From Chloroflexota bacterium (GTDB taxonomy: Bacteria > Chloroflexota > Dehalococcoidia > Lucifugimonadales > SAR202-VII-2): DNA of 64,000 nucleotides. Within the stretch, counting starts at the first letter, position 1. Each line of letters opens with the position of its first letter. Position numbers and translations under genes: made by a program. Shown one piece after another: positions 1 through 7,979 of the stretch. The stretch is from the NCBI GenBank assembly GCA_003228115.1, contig QEVV01000003.1:182052-246051 (forward strand). The letters are read 5' to 3'. The notes below the pieces were generated by a model that worked only from the letters and a program-made list of their open reading frames with translations, did not search any database and was not told the DNA's origin.

Positions 1-633
1 GAAAGCGTGCCCGGCTCCAGGGTAGGTGTGGAACTCGAACGACTTCCCTAGCTTTGTCAGTTCGGCTGCAATGCCTGCAACATCAGCGGGCGACGGATTG
101 CCGTCGTCCTCGCCAAAAAGGCCAAGGATGGGGCAGTTGATGCCGGCGCTCCGCTCCACGGGCGAAGGGCCTTCGCCGCGGGGCTGGAGCATGCCGCCGC
201 CGTAGAAAACGGAGGCGGCTGAGATACCGGGCACTGAAGTAGCCGCTAGGTATGAAACCCTTCCGCCGAAGCAGAACCCGACGATGCCGATGCGGTTGGC
301 ATCAACGTTGGGTTGAGCCTGGAGGTAGCTCACGGCAGCGTTAATGTCGGCCAAGATACCGACGTCAGTGGATCGTCCCGCATATCCGATGGCGGTCTCG
401 CGCTCCTCGTGAAGGGCCATGATCATGGGGCCCTCGCGGTGGAACATCGAAGGCGCAAGACCTACATAGCCTTTCGAGGGAAGACGATCGGTTACCGACT
501 GAATATGGGAGTTCGCCCCCCAAATTTCTTGGATGACGATGACTGCCGGGTACTTCCCCTCGGCCTCCGGCTCGGCGACGTAGCTGTCCATGTTTTCGCC
601 ATCAACATCGATGTTTACCCACTTTGCTGGCAT
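1..633 (-). CDS. Dienelactone hydrolase family protein (3' end beyond window)
   Basis: The reverse strand reads open from an ATG at 633 with a strong GAGGAGG ribosome site to the window edge, about 210 residues. It shows the alpha/beta-hydrolase core of dienelactone hydrolases: a nucleophile elbow GFCFGG whose Cys would be the nucleophile, an acid loop GEDDGNP and a histidine loop GAGHAF close to the edge. These are the three members of the family's Cys-Asp-His triad. Family enzymes open lactone rings or cleave esters in aromatic degradation, normally in the cytoplasm, and no signal peptide is seen. It is the last visible member of the minus-strand run from 6.7 kb. The C-terminus is missing only because the window ends. 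The substrate cannot be read from the sequence. Confidence 0.9.
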   Translation of the reverse strand, partial: MPAKWVNIDVDGENMDSYVAEPEAEGKYPAVIVIQEIWGANSHIQSVTDRLPSKGYVGLAPSMFHREGPMIMALHEERETAIGYAGRSTDVGILADINAAVSYLQAQPNVDANRIGIVGFCFGGRVSYLAATSVPGISAASVFYGGGMLQPRGEGPSPVERSAGINCPILGLFGEDDGNPSPADVAGIAAELTKLGKSFEFHTYPGAGHAF

Positions 634-750
634 GTGGTACCTCCTCAGGGTGTGTCTTATGAAGCGCCGCCCATTCTAGCACGGCGAGGGGAGCGGAAGC
701 CCCAGGAAAGGGAGTTCAGATCCATAATGGGCGCACGCAAGAACTGATCT

Positions 751-793
751 TACCCCCTCTCCCCAGCCCTCTCCCTCAAGGGCGAGGGGGCAG
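751..793. repeat. Short palindromic intergenic repeat, copy 1
   Basis: A run of the form CCCCTCTCCCC-AGCCCTCTCCCTCAAGGGCGAGGGGG lies between the dienelactone hydrolase and the 122-aa gene. Its right half can fold as CCCTC...GAGGG around CTCAAGGGC. Closely similar copies lie at 3108-3131 (short) and 4934-4973, all in gaps of the same gene run. It looks like a REP/MITE-like element. A weak terminator role is possible, but there is no T tract. Confidence 0.6.
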
Positions 794-881
794 AATGTCA
801 TTCCTCCATGGGGGAAGCTAGGGGACGGGGAAGCGCACGCCTAGCCGGCTCGCGGCGTCCACTTCACTGGCAGTGGGCGTC

Positions 882-1250
882 CTATTCAGATGAGGGTGCA
901 TCCCCTCGGCTGCCTTCGAGCAAGGGGCGGAAGAAGCTATGCAGCAGGTTGCGGTGATGGGCCCACTGATGGGCTTGCCGGATGACTTCCGGCGGGGCGA
1001 CGCGGCCACCATAGGTGATCTTGATCGTTGAGAAGCGAGGGCCGGGGCTCTGTCTGGAATGGGCCGGATACTCGACTTCGCAGCCCAGTGCCTCAACAAC
1101 CCTTTTCAGGTCAAGATAGCCCTTTACCTGTTTATTGGGAGGAATGAATATCTCGAACTCAGAACTGCCCACGACCTCGTGGAGATGGTCCTCCCCGGTA
1201 CCGCGGCCGCCTCCCTTCCTAATTTCACTACGAGTGAGGTTCCTTTTCAT
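882..1250 (-). CDS. Hypothetical protein coupled to hydantoinase B
   Basis: A 122-residue protein whose ATG overlaps the stop codon of the preceding hydantoinase B gene in an ATGA (1247-1250), a classic sign of translational coupling. I do not recognise a family. It begins with a basic segment, then a mixed alpha/beta region containing EFEIFIPPNKQVKGYLDLK and EVEYPAHSR, and has no membrane segment or signal peptide. Its position suggests a small accessory or regulatory partner of the hydantoinase-like enzyme, but this is only inferred from linkage. An overlapping 93-aa frame at 818-1099 was judged a shadow because it lacks this coupling. Confidence 0.55.
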   Translation of the reverse strand: MKRNLTRSEIRKGGGRGTGEDHLHEVVGSSEFEIFIPPNKQVKGYLDLKRVVEALGCEVEYPAHSRQSPGPRFSTIKITYGGRVAPPEVIRQAHQWAHHRNLLHSFFRPLLEGSRGDAPSSE

Positions 1251-2977
1251 ACCTGGGACTCCGTAATAGCTTCCCCTCCCCCCCAGTTTTCAGCGGCGCT
1301 GATCTCTTCATCAGTTAGGCCGTAGACATCGCGAGCGGCCTCAGGCGACACATAACCGTCGAGTAAGTCGCCAACGACCTGCTCCCTGTCGCGCTCTTTC
1401 GGATTGCCGACCCCGCCGCCGCTTCCTGTCTGGAGGCGGACTAGGTAGCCAGTCTTGAGTTCCACGTTGGAAACATGTGACCAATAACGCTTCTCATTCC
1501 CCTCACCCGGATTGACCACAAGAGAGCCTACAACGCCGTTACCGCCGCCAGCCGCGCCCGGAGGCTCAACCATGTACCGCATCCCTCCGCCAGAATACGT
1601 CCCGTCTTGAAGAATGTCGTAGTCCCGGACATAAGCCAAGCCGCCTCGGTACTGCCCCACTCCTCCGGAGTCTTTCACCAAAGTAAATTGGTTCATCTGG
1701 ATCGGATATTCAGTTTCCAAGACTTCAACGCAGGCGATCTTGGGTCCGGTGCCGCTGAAGCCACAGCCGGTCCAGCCGTCGCCACCCATGTAAGCGCCGC
1801 CGCCGCCGGGGGTAATTTCGTATTGCAGCGTAGTGCGAGCACCTAGTTTGCTACTTCCTATCGTAACGTTGCCACGTGCGCCATGGTGAGCCCTGGCTGG
1901 GCGACCGGAAGCTTCAACCAATGCGTCCATAACCATGTCTTCCAGCGTGGCCAGTACATAAGAATAAAGGCTGACCGGAGCTGGGTAGATGGGGTTGAAC
2001 ACGCTACCGGGCCGTAGCACGTAGTCTATGACCCGGCCTACGCCGTGGTTATTGGCTGGGGGGCTGTCCATCATGCTGAGGATGGCATAGAGACAACTGC
2101 CAGTGATGATGGGTGGACGGCAATTCACGGGGCCTCGGTTCTGGTCAGGGCTCCCGGAGAAATCCAGGGTGATATGGTCATCTTGCTTGATGAGTTTGAC
2201 CTGGAAGAGGATGGGCGTGTCCATGTCCACCATGTCGTTGTCGAGGTAAGCCTCGGCTTCGTAGACGCCGTCCTTCCACTTGGATATCTCCGCCCTTAGG
2301 TACTGCTCTGTCTTGTCCCCGACCATCTCGAACACGCCCAGGACGGTTTCCTTGCCATACCTGGCCATCAATTCTTGGAGACGTCGCCCGCCAATGCTGC
2401 TCTCAGGCCCGGCTTGCGAATTGTAGTCGCCCAGAAGAAGTTCAGGGGTACGGGAGTTGGCCCGGATAAGAACGTCGGTCTCACGCACGACCTTACCTCG
2501 GCTTCGGTACTTGACCGGTGGTACGAGGGTGCCCTCGCCAAAGAGGTCCCGTGCGTCGACCTGACGGCTTCCCGGAGTCAGCCCGCCAATATCTCCCTTG
2601 TGGGTGATACCAATGCAGAAAGCGACAAGTTCGCCCTCGAAGAAGATGGGGGTGATGGCGGCGCTGTCGAGCGAGTGGGCGCACCCGCTGTAGTAGGGAT
2701 GATTGACGAAGAAGCAGTCCCCGTCCTCTATCTGGTCGTAACTATAGAACTGAAGGAGACCCTGAATGCAGGCGGGATACGATCCCAGGTGAATGGGGAT
2801 GCTGGCGTGCTGGGCAACGACGTTGCCCTCGCGGTCTACGAGGCCGCAGCTCATATCGTGGGTCTCACGAATGAGGGTGGAGTAGCCTGTGCGGTACATG
2901 GCAATCTGCATCTCCTGGACGATGCCGTCCAGTTGAGACCGCACGATCTCATAGGTTATGGGATCAACGTTGGTCAT
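1247..2977 (-). CDS. Hydantoinase B/oxoprolinase family protein, paralog 2
   Basis: A protein of about 576 residues of the HyuB family, the subunit that with HyuA opens hydantoin, 5-oxoproline or related rings using ATP. The family start VDPITYEIVRSQLDGIVQEM follows an ATG at 2977. The open frame extends to 3061, but the extra 28 residues are not shared with the paralog. Visible family signatures include DREGNVVAQHASIPIH, the glycine-rich GGGGAYMGGDGWTG and the C-terminal LQTGSGGGVGNPKERD. It follows a highly similar paralog at 3152-4873 with a 174-bp gap and is coupled to the 122-aa gene downstream. No HyuA partner is in the window, so the real substrate and partner are unknown. Confidence 0.88.
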   Translation of the reverse strand: MTNVDPITYEIVRSQLDGIVQEMQIAMYRTGYSTLIRETHDMSCGLVDREGNVVAQHASIPIHLGSYPACIQGLLQFYSYDQIEDGDCFFVNHPYYSGCAHSLDSAAITPIFFEGELVAFCIGITHKGDIGGLTPGSRQVDARDLFGEGTLVPPVKYRSRGKVVRETDVLIRANSRTPELLLGDYNSQAGPESSIGGRRLQELMARYGKETVLGVFEMVGDKTEQYLRAEISKWKDGVYEAEAYLDNDMVDMDTPILFQVKLIKQDDHITLDFSGSPDQNRGPVNCRPPIITGSCLYAILSMMDSPPANNHGVGRVIDYVLRPGSVFNPIYPAPVSLYSYVLATLEDMVMDALVEASGRPARAHHGARGNVTIGSSKLGARTTLQYEITPGGGGAYMGGDGWTGCGFSGTGPKIACVEVLETEYPIQMNQFTLVKDSGGVGQYRGGLAYVRDYDILQDGTYSGGGMRYMVEPPGAAGGGNGVVGSLVVNPGEGNEKRYWSHVSNVELKTGYLVRLQTGSGGGVGNPKERDREQVVGDLLDGYVSPEAARDVYGLTDEEISAAENWGGGEAITESQV

Positions 2978-3107
2978 GTTGTCTGCCGGAATTACGAATG
3001 GATTGAACGTGCCTGTCGAGGTTGGTAGGGCTGCCCCCTCACCCTTGGATGACTGAACCATCCGCCCCCATCCTAACCTTCCCCCGAATACGGAGGAAGG
3101 GACTCGA

Positions 3108-3131
3108 TGCTCTCCCTCAAGGGCAAGGGAA
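3108..3131. repeat. Short palindromic intergenic repeat, copy 2 (degenerate)
   Basis: The core TCTCCCTCAAGGGCAAGGGA, between the two hydantoinase B genes, matches the right half of the copies at 751-793 and 4934-4973 with one change. The left CCCCTCTCCCC part is not recognisable here. Confidence 0.45.
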
Positions 3132-3151
3132 CAAGAGGCAGAAACCCCCGC

Positions 3152-4873
3152 CTAGCCGGTTGCGCCGTGAGCGCCAGGGCCTTGAGCAACGGCCTGTATT
3201 TCATCATCGCTTAGGCCATATACATCGCGGGCATTGGTCGGCGTGACGTAACCATCCAGCAAGTCGCTGGCGACGCGCTGCCTATCCCGCTTCTTGGGGT
3301 CGCCTGCGCCGCCGCCGCTTCCGGTCTGAAGCCGGAGTATGTCGCCAGCTTTGAACTCAATGTTAGAGACGCGGGCGGTAAACTTGCGCTCCTCCGGCGT
3401 ACCCGGGTTGATTACGGTGTAACCACAAGCTCCAGGACTGCCGCCCTCAACACCTTGAGGCTGAATCATGTAACGAGCGGCCCCACCGGAATAGGTCCCA
3501 TCCAACAGAATCTCATAGTCACGAATGTATGCCAGACCGCCGCGGAACTGTCCAGGCCCGGCGGAGTCGGGGACCAGGCTGAACTGTTGCATCCTGATCG
3601 GATATTCGGTCTCAAGAACCTCGACACAGGCTATCTTTGGGCCGGTGCCACCAAAACCACAGCCTGTCCAGCCATCGCCTCCGGCAAAAGCGCCGCTTCC
3701 ACCTGGAGTCAATTCATACTGGACGGTTGTGCGGGCGTTGGCACGCCTAGTGCCGATAATGATGTTGCCCGCTGCGCCATGATGCGCCCGGGATGGCCGA
3801 CCCGATGCCTGGGTCAAGGCACTGATGACCATGTCTTCAAGGGTGAACAGTACCTGAGCGTACACGCTCACTGGCGCTGGATATGTGGGGTTGAAGACAC
3901 TGCCCGGCCGCAACACGAAGTCAATAACGCGTGTGACACCGTGGTTGTTGGGCGGAGGCTCCTCCATCATGTCCAGCATGGCATAGAGGCAGCTTCCTGC
4001 AATGATCGGCGGACGGCAGTTGACGGGCCCACGGTTCTGGTCAGCCGTTTCAGAAAAGTCGAGGGTAAGGTGGTCGCCCTCTTTGATAACCTTGACGTGG
4101 AAGCGGACAGGCTTGTTCATGTCCACGAGGTCATTGTCCAAGAATGCCTCGGCCTCGTAGACGCCGTCCTTCCATTTTGAAATCTCAGCCCGCAGATGCT
4201 GCTCCGTCTTGTCCCCCGCCATGTCAAACACCGCCAGCACGGTGTCCTTGCCGTACTTGGCCATCAATGCCTTGAGGCGGCGCCCACCAATGCTGGACTC
4301 CGGGCCAGCCTGGGAATTGTAGTCGCCAAGCAAAAGCTCGGGAGTACGGGTGTTGGCCCGAATGAGTACATCGGTCTCTCTGACGAGCTTGCCCCGACTG
4401 CGGTACTTGACCGGCGGAACGAGCGTCCCTTCGCCGAAGAGGTCCCTGGCGTTCACCTGGCGGCTGCCAGGAGTCAATCCACCAATGTCGCCCTTATGGG
4501 TGATGCTGATGGCAAAAGCCACCAACTCGCTTTCAAAGAAAATCGGGGTAATGACCGCGCTGTCCAGGCTATGGGCGATACCGCTGTAATAGGGATGGTT
4601 GACGAAGAAGCAGTCGCCGTCTTCGATCTCTTCGTAGTTGTAGAACTGAAGGAGCCCTTCGATGCAGGCTGGGTAGCAGCCCAGGTGGATAGGGATGCTG
4701 GCGTGCTGAGCAACGACCCGTCCCTCCCGATCGACGAGGCCACAGCTCATGTCATGGGTCTCGCGGATGAGGGTTGAGTAGCCCGTCCGGTAGATGGCAA
4801 TCTGCATCTCTTGGACGATGCCACCGAGTTGGGAACTAACGAGTTCGTACGTTATGGGGTCTACTTCTGTCAT
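3152..4873 (-). CDS. Hydantoinase B/oxoprolinase family protein, paralog 1
   Basis: A full-length 573-residue HyuB-family protein starting MTEVDPITYELVSSQLGG, with an AGGAAGG ribosome site seven bases ahead of the ATG. It carries the same landmarks as paralog 2: QHASIPIH, GDIGGLTPGSRQV, GPVNCRPPI, GGDGWTG and LQTGSGGGAGDPKKRD. The two proteins align over their entire length, so this is a tandem duplication that has since diverged. HyuB normally needs HyuA for ATP-dependent ring opening, and none is seen. Upstream on the same strand are two GlcG-like proteins and a luciferase-like oxidoreductase, which suggests a pathway for small heterocyclic or amide compounds; that is inference. Confidence 0.9.
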   Translation of the reverse strand: MTEVDPITYELVSSQLGGIVQEMQIAIYRTGYSTLIRETHDMSCGLVDREGRVVAQHASIPIHLGCYPACIEGLLQFYNYEEIEDGDCFFVNHPYYSGIAHSLDSAVITPIFFESELVAFAISITHKGDIGGLTPGSRQVNARDLFGEGTLVPPVKYRSRGKLVRETDVLIRANTRTPELLLGDYNSQAGPESSIGGRRLKALMAKYGKDTVLAVFDMAGDKTEQHLRAEISKWKDGVYEAEAFLDNDLVDMNKPVRFHVKVIKEGDHLTLDFSETADQNRGPVNCRPPIIAGSCLYAMLDMMEEPPPNNHGVTRVIDFVLRPGSVFNPTYPAPVSVYAQVLFTLEDMVISALTQASGRPSRAHHGAAGNIIIGTRRANARTTVQYELTPGGSGAFAGGDGWTGCGFGGTGPKIACVEVLETEYPIRMQQFSLVPDSAGPGQFRGGLAYIRDYEILLDGTYSGGAARYMIQPQGVEGGSPGACGYTVINPGTPEERKFTARVSNIEFKAGDILRLQTGSGGGAGDPKKRDRQRVASDLLDGYVTPTNARDVYGLSDDEIQAVAQGPGAHGATG

Positions 4874-4933
4874 ACAGCCTTCCTACGTTGATCTGGTATA
4901 TCGGGAGGGCTGAGGTCGAAGAGATAAGGGACA

Positions 4934-4973
4934 TCTCCCCCTCTCCCCTGCCCTCTCCCTCAAGGGCGAGGGT
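4934..4973. repeat. Short palindromic intergenic repeat, copy 3
   Basis: CTCCCCCTCTCCCCTGCCCTCTCCCTCAAGGGCGAGGG-type sequence between the GlcG-like gene and hydantoinase B paralog 1. It is nearly identical to copy 1 at 751-793 in sequence and orientation. Confidence 0.6.
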
Positions 4974-4998
4974 TCAAAAAAGCTTCATCTTGCTGGCG

Positions 4999-5436
4999 CT
5001 ATGAGGCCCAGGCCTGCTGTAAAGCAGCCAGGCCTATGAGGGCAAGCTCTTCATCCTCTTCATTGCTGCGTCCGCTCACTCCGATGCCACCCATGATGGT
5101 CTCGCCCGAAGGGTGCATGACCACGAGGCCACCGGCACCACCCGTAAAGTTAGGGTTGCCGTAGTTTGCGACGCTACCGATGCCTTGGGCAACGGCCCTG
5201 GCTGCCATATCGCGAACATTGACTCGCATGCAGGCAGCGGTGTACGCCTTCTTAAATGCGTTCTGCCGAGCCAGCGCAGTATTGACCTCTCCCATCGAAG
5301 CGAAGCAAACCATGTCGCCGCGGTGGTCTAGGACTGTGGTAGCTATGGGACGGCCCGGTACCCGGTCGGCTTCGGCCATAATGGCCTTCACCGCAGCCAT
5401 GGCTTCTTTAATGCCCAAGTATGCCCGTGAGTGCAT
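4999..5436 (-). CDS. GlcG/HbpS-like (DUF336) protein 1
   Basis: A 145-residue protein of the GlcG/HbpS family, recognised from AITLVDxxG-like TTVLDHRGDMVCFASMG, the AFKKAYTAACMR helix and the C-terminal GGIGVSGRSNEEDEELA. Family members are small cytoplasmic or secreted proteins often found beside oxidative or organic-acid catabolic genes; HbpS binds heme, but the role of most members is unknown. The ATG at 5436 has a GGGGAG site. It lies 9 bases after a second family member (5446-5865), so the two are surely cotranscribed. No signal peptide is seen, unlike HbpS. Confidence 0.85.
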   Translation of the reverse strand: MHSRAYLGIKEAMAAVKAIMAEADRVPGRPIATTVLDHRGDMVCFASMGEVNTALARQNAFKKAYTAACMRVNVRDMAARAVAQGIGSVANYGNPNFTGGAGGLVVMHPSGETIMGGIGVSGRSNEEDEELALIGLAALQQAWAS

Positions 5437-5445
5437 GCCGCTCCC

Positions 5446-5865
5446 CTAAAGGCTCACGGCCTGAAGGCCGATGTTAGCCAACTCTTCGTCTTGGTCTGGG
5501 GTTGCCCCGCTAACCCCGACGCCGCCCACCACTATCCCTTGGCTAGTACGAATGGCCAGCCCGCCTCTGGCGGAGGCGACGAACCCAGAGTCACCGTAGT
5601 CCGATATGTTTCGGCTTTGGGCGCCTCTCTGAGCAGCGAAGTCCCTAAGGTCCAGCCGCATCCGGGACGCCGTGTAGGCCTTCCGGACGGCATAGTGCCG
5701 CCCAAAATGCGTACCGCCATCCATGAGGGCGAACGCCAGCAACTCGCCCCGGTCGTCGACGACGGCTAGGGCGAGTGGCTGATTGGTAATACCAGGCGCC
5801 GCCGCCATCATTGCATCAACGATGGCGAGGGCGTCTGTATGGTCGAGAATAGTCTTTTCGTACAT
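5446..5865 (-). CDS. GlcG/HbpS-like (DUF336) protein 2
   Basis: A 139-residue second member of the GlcG/HbpS family. It has the same landmarks: ALAVVDDRGELLAFALMDG, AVRKAYTASRMR and GGVGVSGATPDQDEELA. It is clearly paralogous to the gene at 4999-5436 but well diverged. It sits 15 bases after the luciferase-like oxidoreductase in the same direction. The adjacent pair may form a heterodimer or serve two related steps, but nothing in the sequence fixes the role. Confidence 0.83.
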   Translation of the reverse strand: MYEKTILDHTDALAIVDAMMAAAPGITNQPLALAVVDDRGELLAFALMDGGTHFGRHYAVRKAYTASRMRLDLRDFAAQRGAQSRNISDYGDSGFVASARGGLAIRTSQGIVVGGVGVSGATPDQDEELANIGLQAVSL

Positions 5866-5880
5866 AGGCTTTCCGGTTGC

Positions 5881-6747
5881 CTAGGATACCACATCGGCTA
5901 GCCGATCCAGTTCTTCACTGTCAGCTACACCGGGGAAAATAGCGAGTTCGTCCATGCCAATGTCAGCGTACCGCCGGATTCCGTCACGCACTTCTTTGGG
6001 GGAGCCGTAGATGGAGTTGGCAACCGCTTTAGCGACAGCGGGTCCATTGGGTGTGTAGTACTGATGTGCGGCTTCCACAGCCCGTTCTAGTGCGCCGGGG
6101 CCAAGAGCGAAATAGGCGGTGCCCACTAAGCGCGGTCTGCCCTCCCTCTCATGCTCGCGCCACGATTCAAGAACCAGAGCGTACTGTTCCTCCACGCGCG
6201 CAGGCTCCACAGGGCTAGCCAAATAGCCGTCCGCCCAGCGCCCTACGCGGCTGATTGCCGCAGGAGCGCGTCCACCGATAAGCACCTCTGGACCGCCCTC
6301 CTGCACCGGAGCGGGGCCTATCGGCCCAACTCCATCCGCCACGGCCTCCCCTGACCAGACGCGCCTCATGAGAGCAAGCTGCTCATCGAAGCGCTTGCCC
6401 CTGTCGTGAAAGTTGGATGGAGCAGCTAGGTAGTCGTCTTGCCGAATGCCGATACCCAGGCCAAGGGATAGCCGCCCTGCGCTCAACGCATCCAGCGTTG
6501 CAGCCTGCTTAGCCAACATCCCAGAGTTCCTCAGAGGCGCAAGCAAGACCGCGGGCATGAGCCTGACCCGGCTGGTTACCGAGGCAATGGCTCCTAGAAG
6601 TATCAGGGGCTCGTAGTTGGGATAAACCAAGCGATCGATGATGGCCAGGCTGGAGAATGGGCCAGCGTCAGCCTTCCTAGCCCAGTCAAGCAAATGGCCC
6701 GCATCGACGCCCGCATACGTGGAAGGAAGCCCTATGCCGATTTTCAC
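5881..6747 (-). CDS. Luciferase-like (LLM class) flavin or F420-dependent oxidoreductase
   Basis: A protein of about 288 residues starting with GTG at 6747 (VKIGIGLPSTYAGVDAG), eight bases after GGGGAGGA. The open frame runs up to 6918, but the extra part is not protein-like. The TIM-barrel luciferase family is shown by MPAVLLAPLRNSGMLAKQAA, LDALSAGRLSLGLGIG and the late EVLIGGRAPAAISRVGRWADG. Such enzymes oxidise or oxygenate small organic substrates with FMNH2 or reduced F420; I cannot tell which cofactor is used. It is the first gene of the minus-strand run and diverges from the ferredoxin reductase at 6933. Confidence 0.88.
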   Translation of the reverse strand: MKIGIGLPSTYAGVDAGHLLDWARKADAGPFSSLAIIDRLVYPNYEPLILLGAIASVTSRVRLMPAVLLAPLRNSGMLAKQAATLDALSAGRLSLGLGIGIRQDDYLAAPSNFHDRGKRFDEQLALMRRVWSGEAVADGVGPIGPAPVQEGGPEVLIGGRAPAAISRVGRWADGYLASPVEPARVEEQYALVLESWREHEREGRPRLVGTAYFALGPGALERAVEAAHQYYTPNGPAVAKAVANSIYGSPKEVRDGIRRYADIGMDELAIFPGVADSEELDRLADVVS

Positions 6748-6836
6748 GCTGATCCTCCCCAGAAATAGGGTGGGCCTCACTATTGCAGACAGTTGGCAGG
6801 GTAACAAGATGGGCAACCGGAGATAGCCTATTTTCG

Positions 6837-6845
6837 TGCTACAAT
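6837..6845 (+). promoter_or_regulatory. Extended -10 promoter element for the ferredoxin reductase gene
   Basis: TGCTACAAT is an extended -10 (TGn plus TACAAT) about 88 bases upstream of the ATG at 6933, in the gap between divergent genes. No convincing -35 is seen, which is acceptable for extended -10 promoters. Confidence 0.5.
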
Positions 6846-6932
6846 AGCGCCAGCGACAGCACTGTTCATTCAGGCGACCAGGGACACGACCGCAACCCGC
6901 ACCCGGAGCACACAGCAAAGGGAGAATGCCTG

Positions 6933-7703
6933 ATGGAGAATCTTTCCGAAGGGCAAGTTCAAGGTGTTTCAGTAGTGACCGCTGAACTTCCCAAAGCCCG
7001 CATTATCGACCGCCGCCAATATGCTCGTGACCTCTTCGTTTTTCATTTAGAACCCCAAGCTCCCTTCTCCTTCAAAGCAGGCCAGTACGTCACCCTAGGC
7101 ATCAACGGCATCGAGCGCCCGTACTCCATCGCCTCAGCGCCCTTTGAACCCCTCCTTGAAATTTTCATACGCCGGGTGGACCCAGAAAAGGGTGGCGTGC
7201 TCACTCCCCTGCTTTGGGAACTCGGAAAAGGCGATGAAGTAACCATGCGGCCCAGGGCCAAAGGGATATTCACCTTTGAACCGGATGTTCAAAATCACGT
7301 CATGGTGGCAACTACCACCGGCATAGCGCCGTTCATCAGCATCCTGCGACAACACTTCCAGGAAGGCCCTCACGGCCACCGATTCTTCTTGTTCGACGGG
7401 TCTAGCTTTCAGGACGAGTTTGTGTACGACGGCGAGCTCATCGAGTTGACGAGGCGCTACGTAGAGTGGGTGGAATTCCTGCCTGTGGTAAGCATGCCGG
7501 AGTCCGAGATCAACCTGGGTTGGAAGGGGCATACCGGCATGGTGCACGGGTTAATCAAAGAACACCTCGCCGTGTGGGGGCTGGACCGGGCCCATACATT
7601 GGTCTACGCCTGCGGGCACCCAGGTATGATCGCCGGAGTGAAGGAAGACCTTCAGCCTGAGGGCTGGCGGGTGAAGGAAGAGCGCTTTTGGAGGGACCCA
7701 TAG
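6933..7703 (+). CDS. Ferredoxin-NADP reductase family oxidoreductase
   Basis: A 256-residue flavoprotein of the ferredoxin reductase family. The ATG at 6933 has GGGAGA upstream; the longer frame from 6783 is not supported. An N-terminal FAD-binding barrel is marked by GQYVTLGI and RPYSIAS (the RxYS flavin motif). The NAD(P) domain follows, with TTTGIAPFISILRQ and a late YACGHPGMIAGVKEDL. There is no iron-sulfur domain, so it would pass electrons from NAD(P)H to a separate ferredoxin or oxygenase. The Rieske oxygenase at 9380 on the same strand is a plausible end user. It ends in a strong intrinsic terminator. Confidence 0.9.
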   Translation: MENLSEGQVQGVSVVTAELPKARIIDRRQYARDLFVFHLEPQAPFSFKAGQYVTLGINGIERPYSIASAPFEPLLEIFIRRVDPEKGGVLTPLLWELGKGDEVTMRPRAKGIFTFEPDVQNHVMVATTTGIAPFISILRQHFQEGPHGHRFFLFDGSSFQDEFVYDGELIELTRRYVEWVEFLPVVSMPESEINLGWKGHTGMVHGLIKEHLAVWGLDRAHTLVYACGHPGMIAGVKEDLQPEGWRVKEERFWRDP

Positions 7704-7727
7704 GAAGCTTCAGCAAGTCGCTCGAAT

Positions 7728-7761
7728 AGAAAAGGGCCGCCATATGGGGCGGCCCTTTTCT
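7728..7761 (+). terminator. Intrinsic terminator after the ferredoxin reductase
   Basis: A 14-bp perfect stem (7728-7741 with 7748-7761) around a 6-base loop. Its descending arm carries CCCTTTTCT, 24 bases after the stop codon. Confidence 0.85.
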
Positions 7762-7940
7762 GTGCTAAATTTCGAGTGGATTCCTTCGAGTGGATTCCTT
7801 ATGGTAATCCGTATTTCCAGAAGTCCGTAGTGCTCCCGCCACGTCATATCGCCAGGAGCTGTCCTGGTGGCAATCCGGTATCAGTACCGTTCCGAAGCGT
7901 TTTCAGGCGCTGGTCAATGGAACTCACTCTCGGAAGCATC

Positions 7941-7972
7941 AAAGAACCCAAGCTGGCCAGCTTGGGTTCTTT
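7941..7972. terminator. 32-bp perfect palindrome, terminator of the lipoprotein gene
   Basis: AAAGAACCCAAGCTGG and its exact reverse complement abut with no spacer, eight bases beyond the stop of the minus-strand lipoprotein gene. A/T ends suit termination in either direction. Between this and the preceding terminator a 14-base sequence (TCGAGTGGATTCCT) is directly repeated near 7770-7800. Confidence 0.75.
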
Positions 7973-7979
7973 GATAAGC

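Noticed and set aside
313..747. Plus-strand 144-aa frame over the dienelactone hydrolase gene
   Set aside because: Shadow of the minus-strand hydrolase, which has motifs and a ribosome site.
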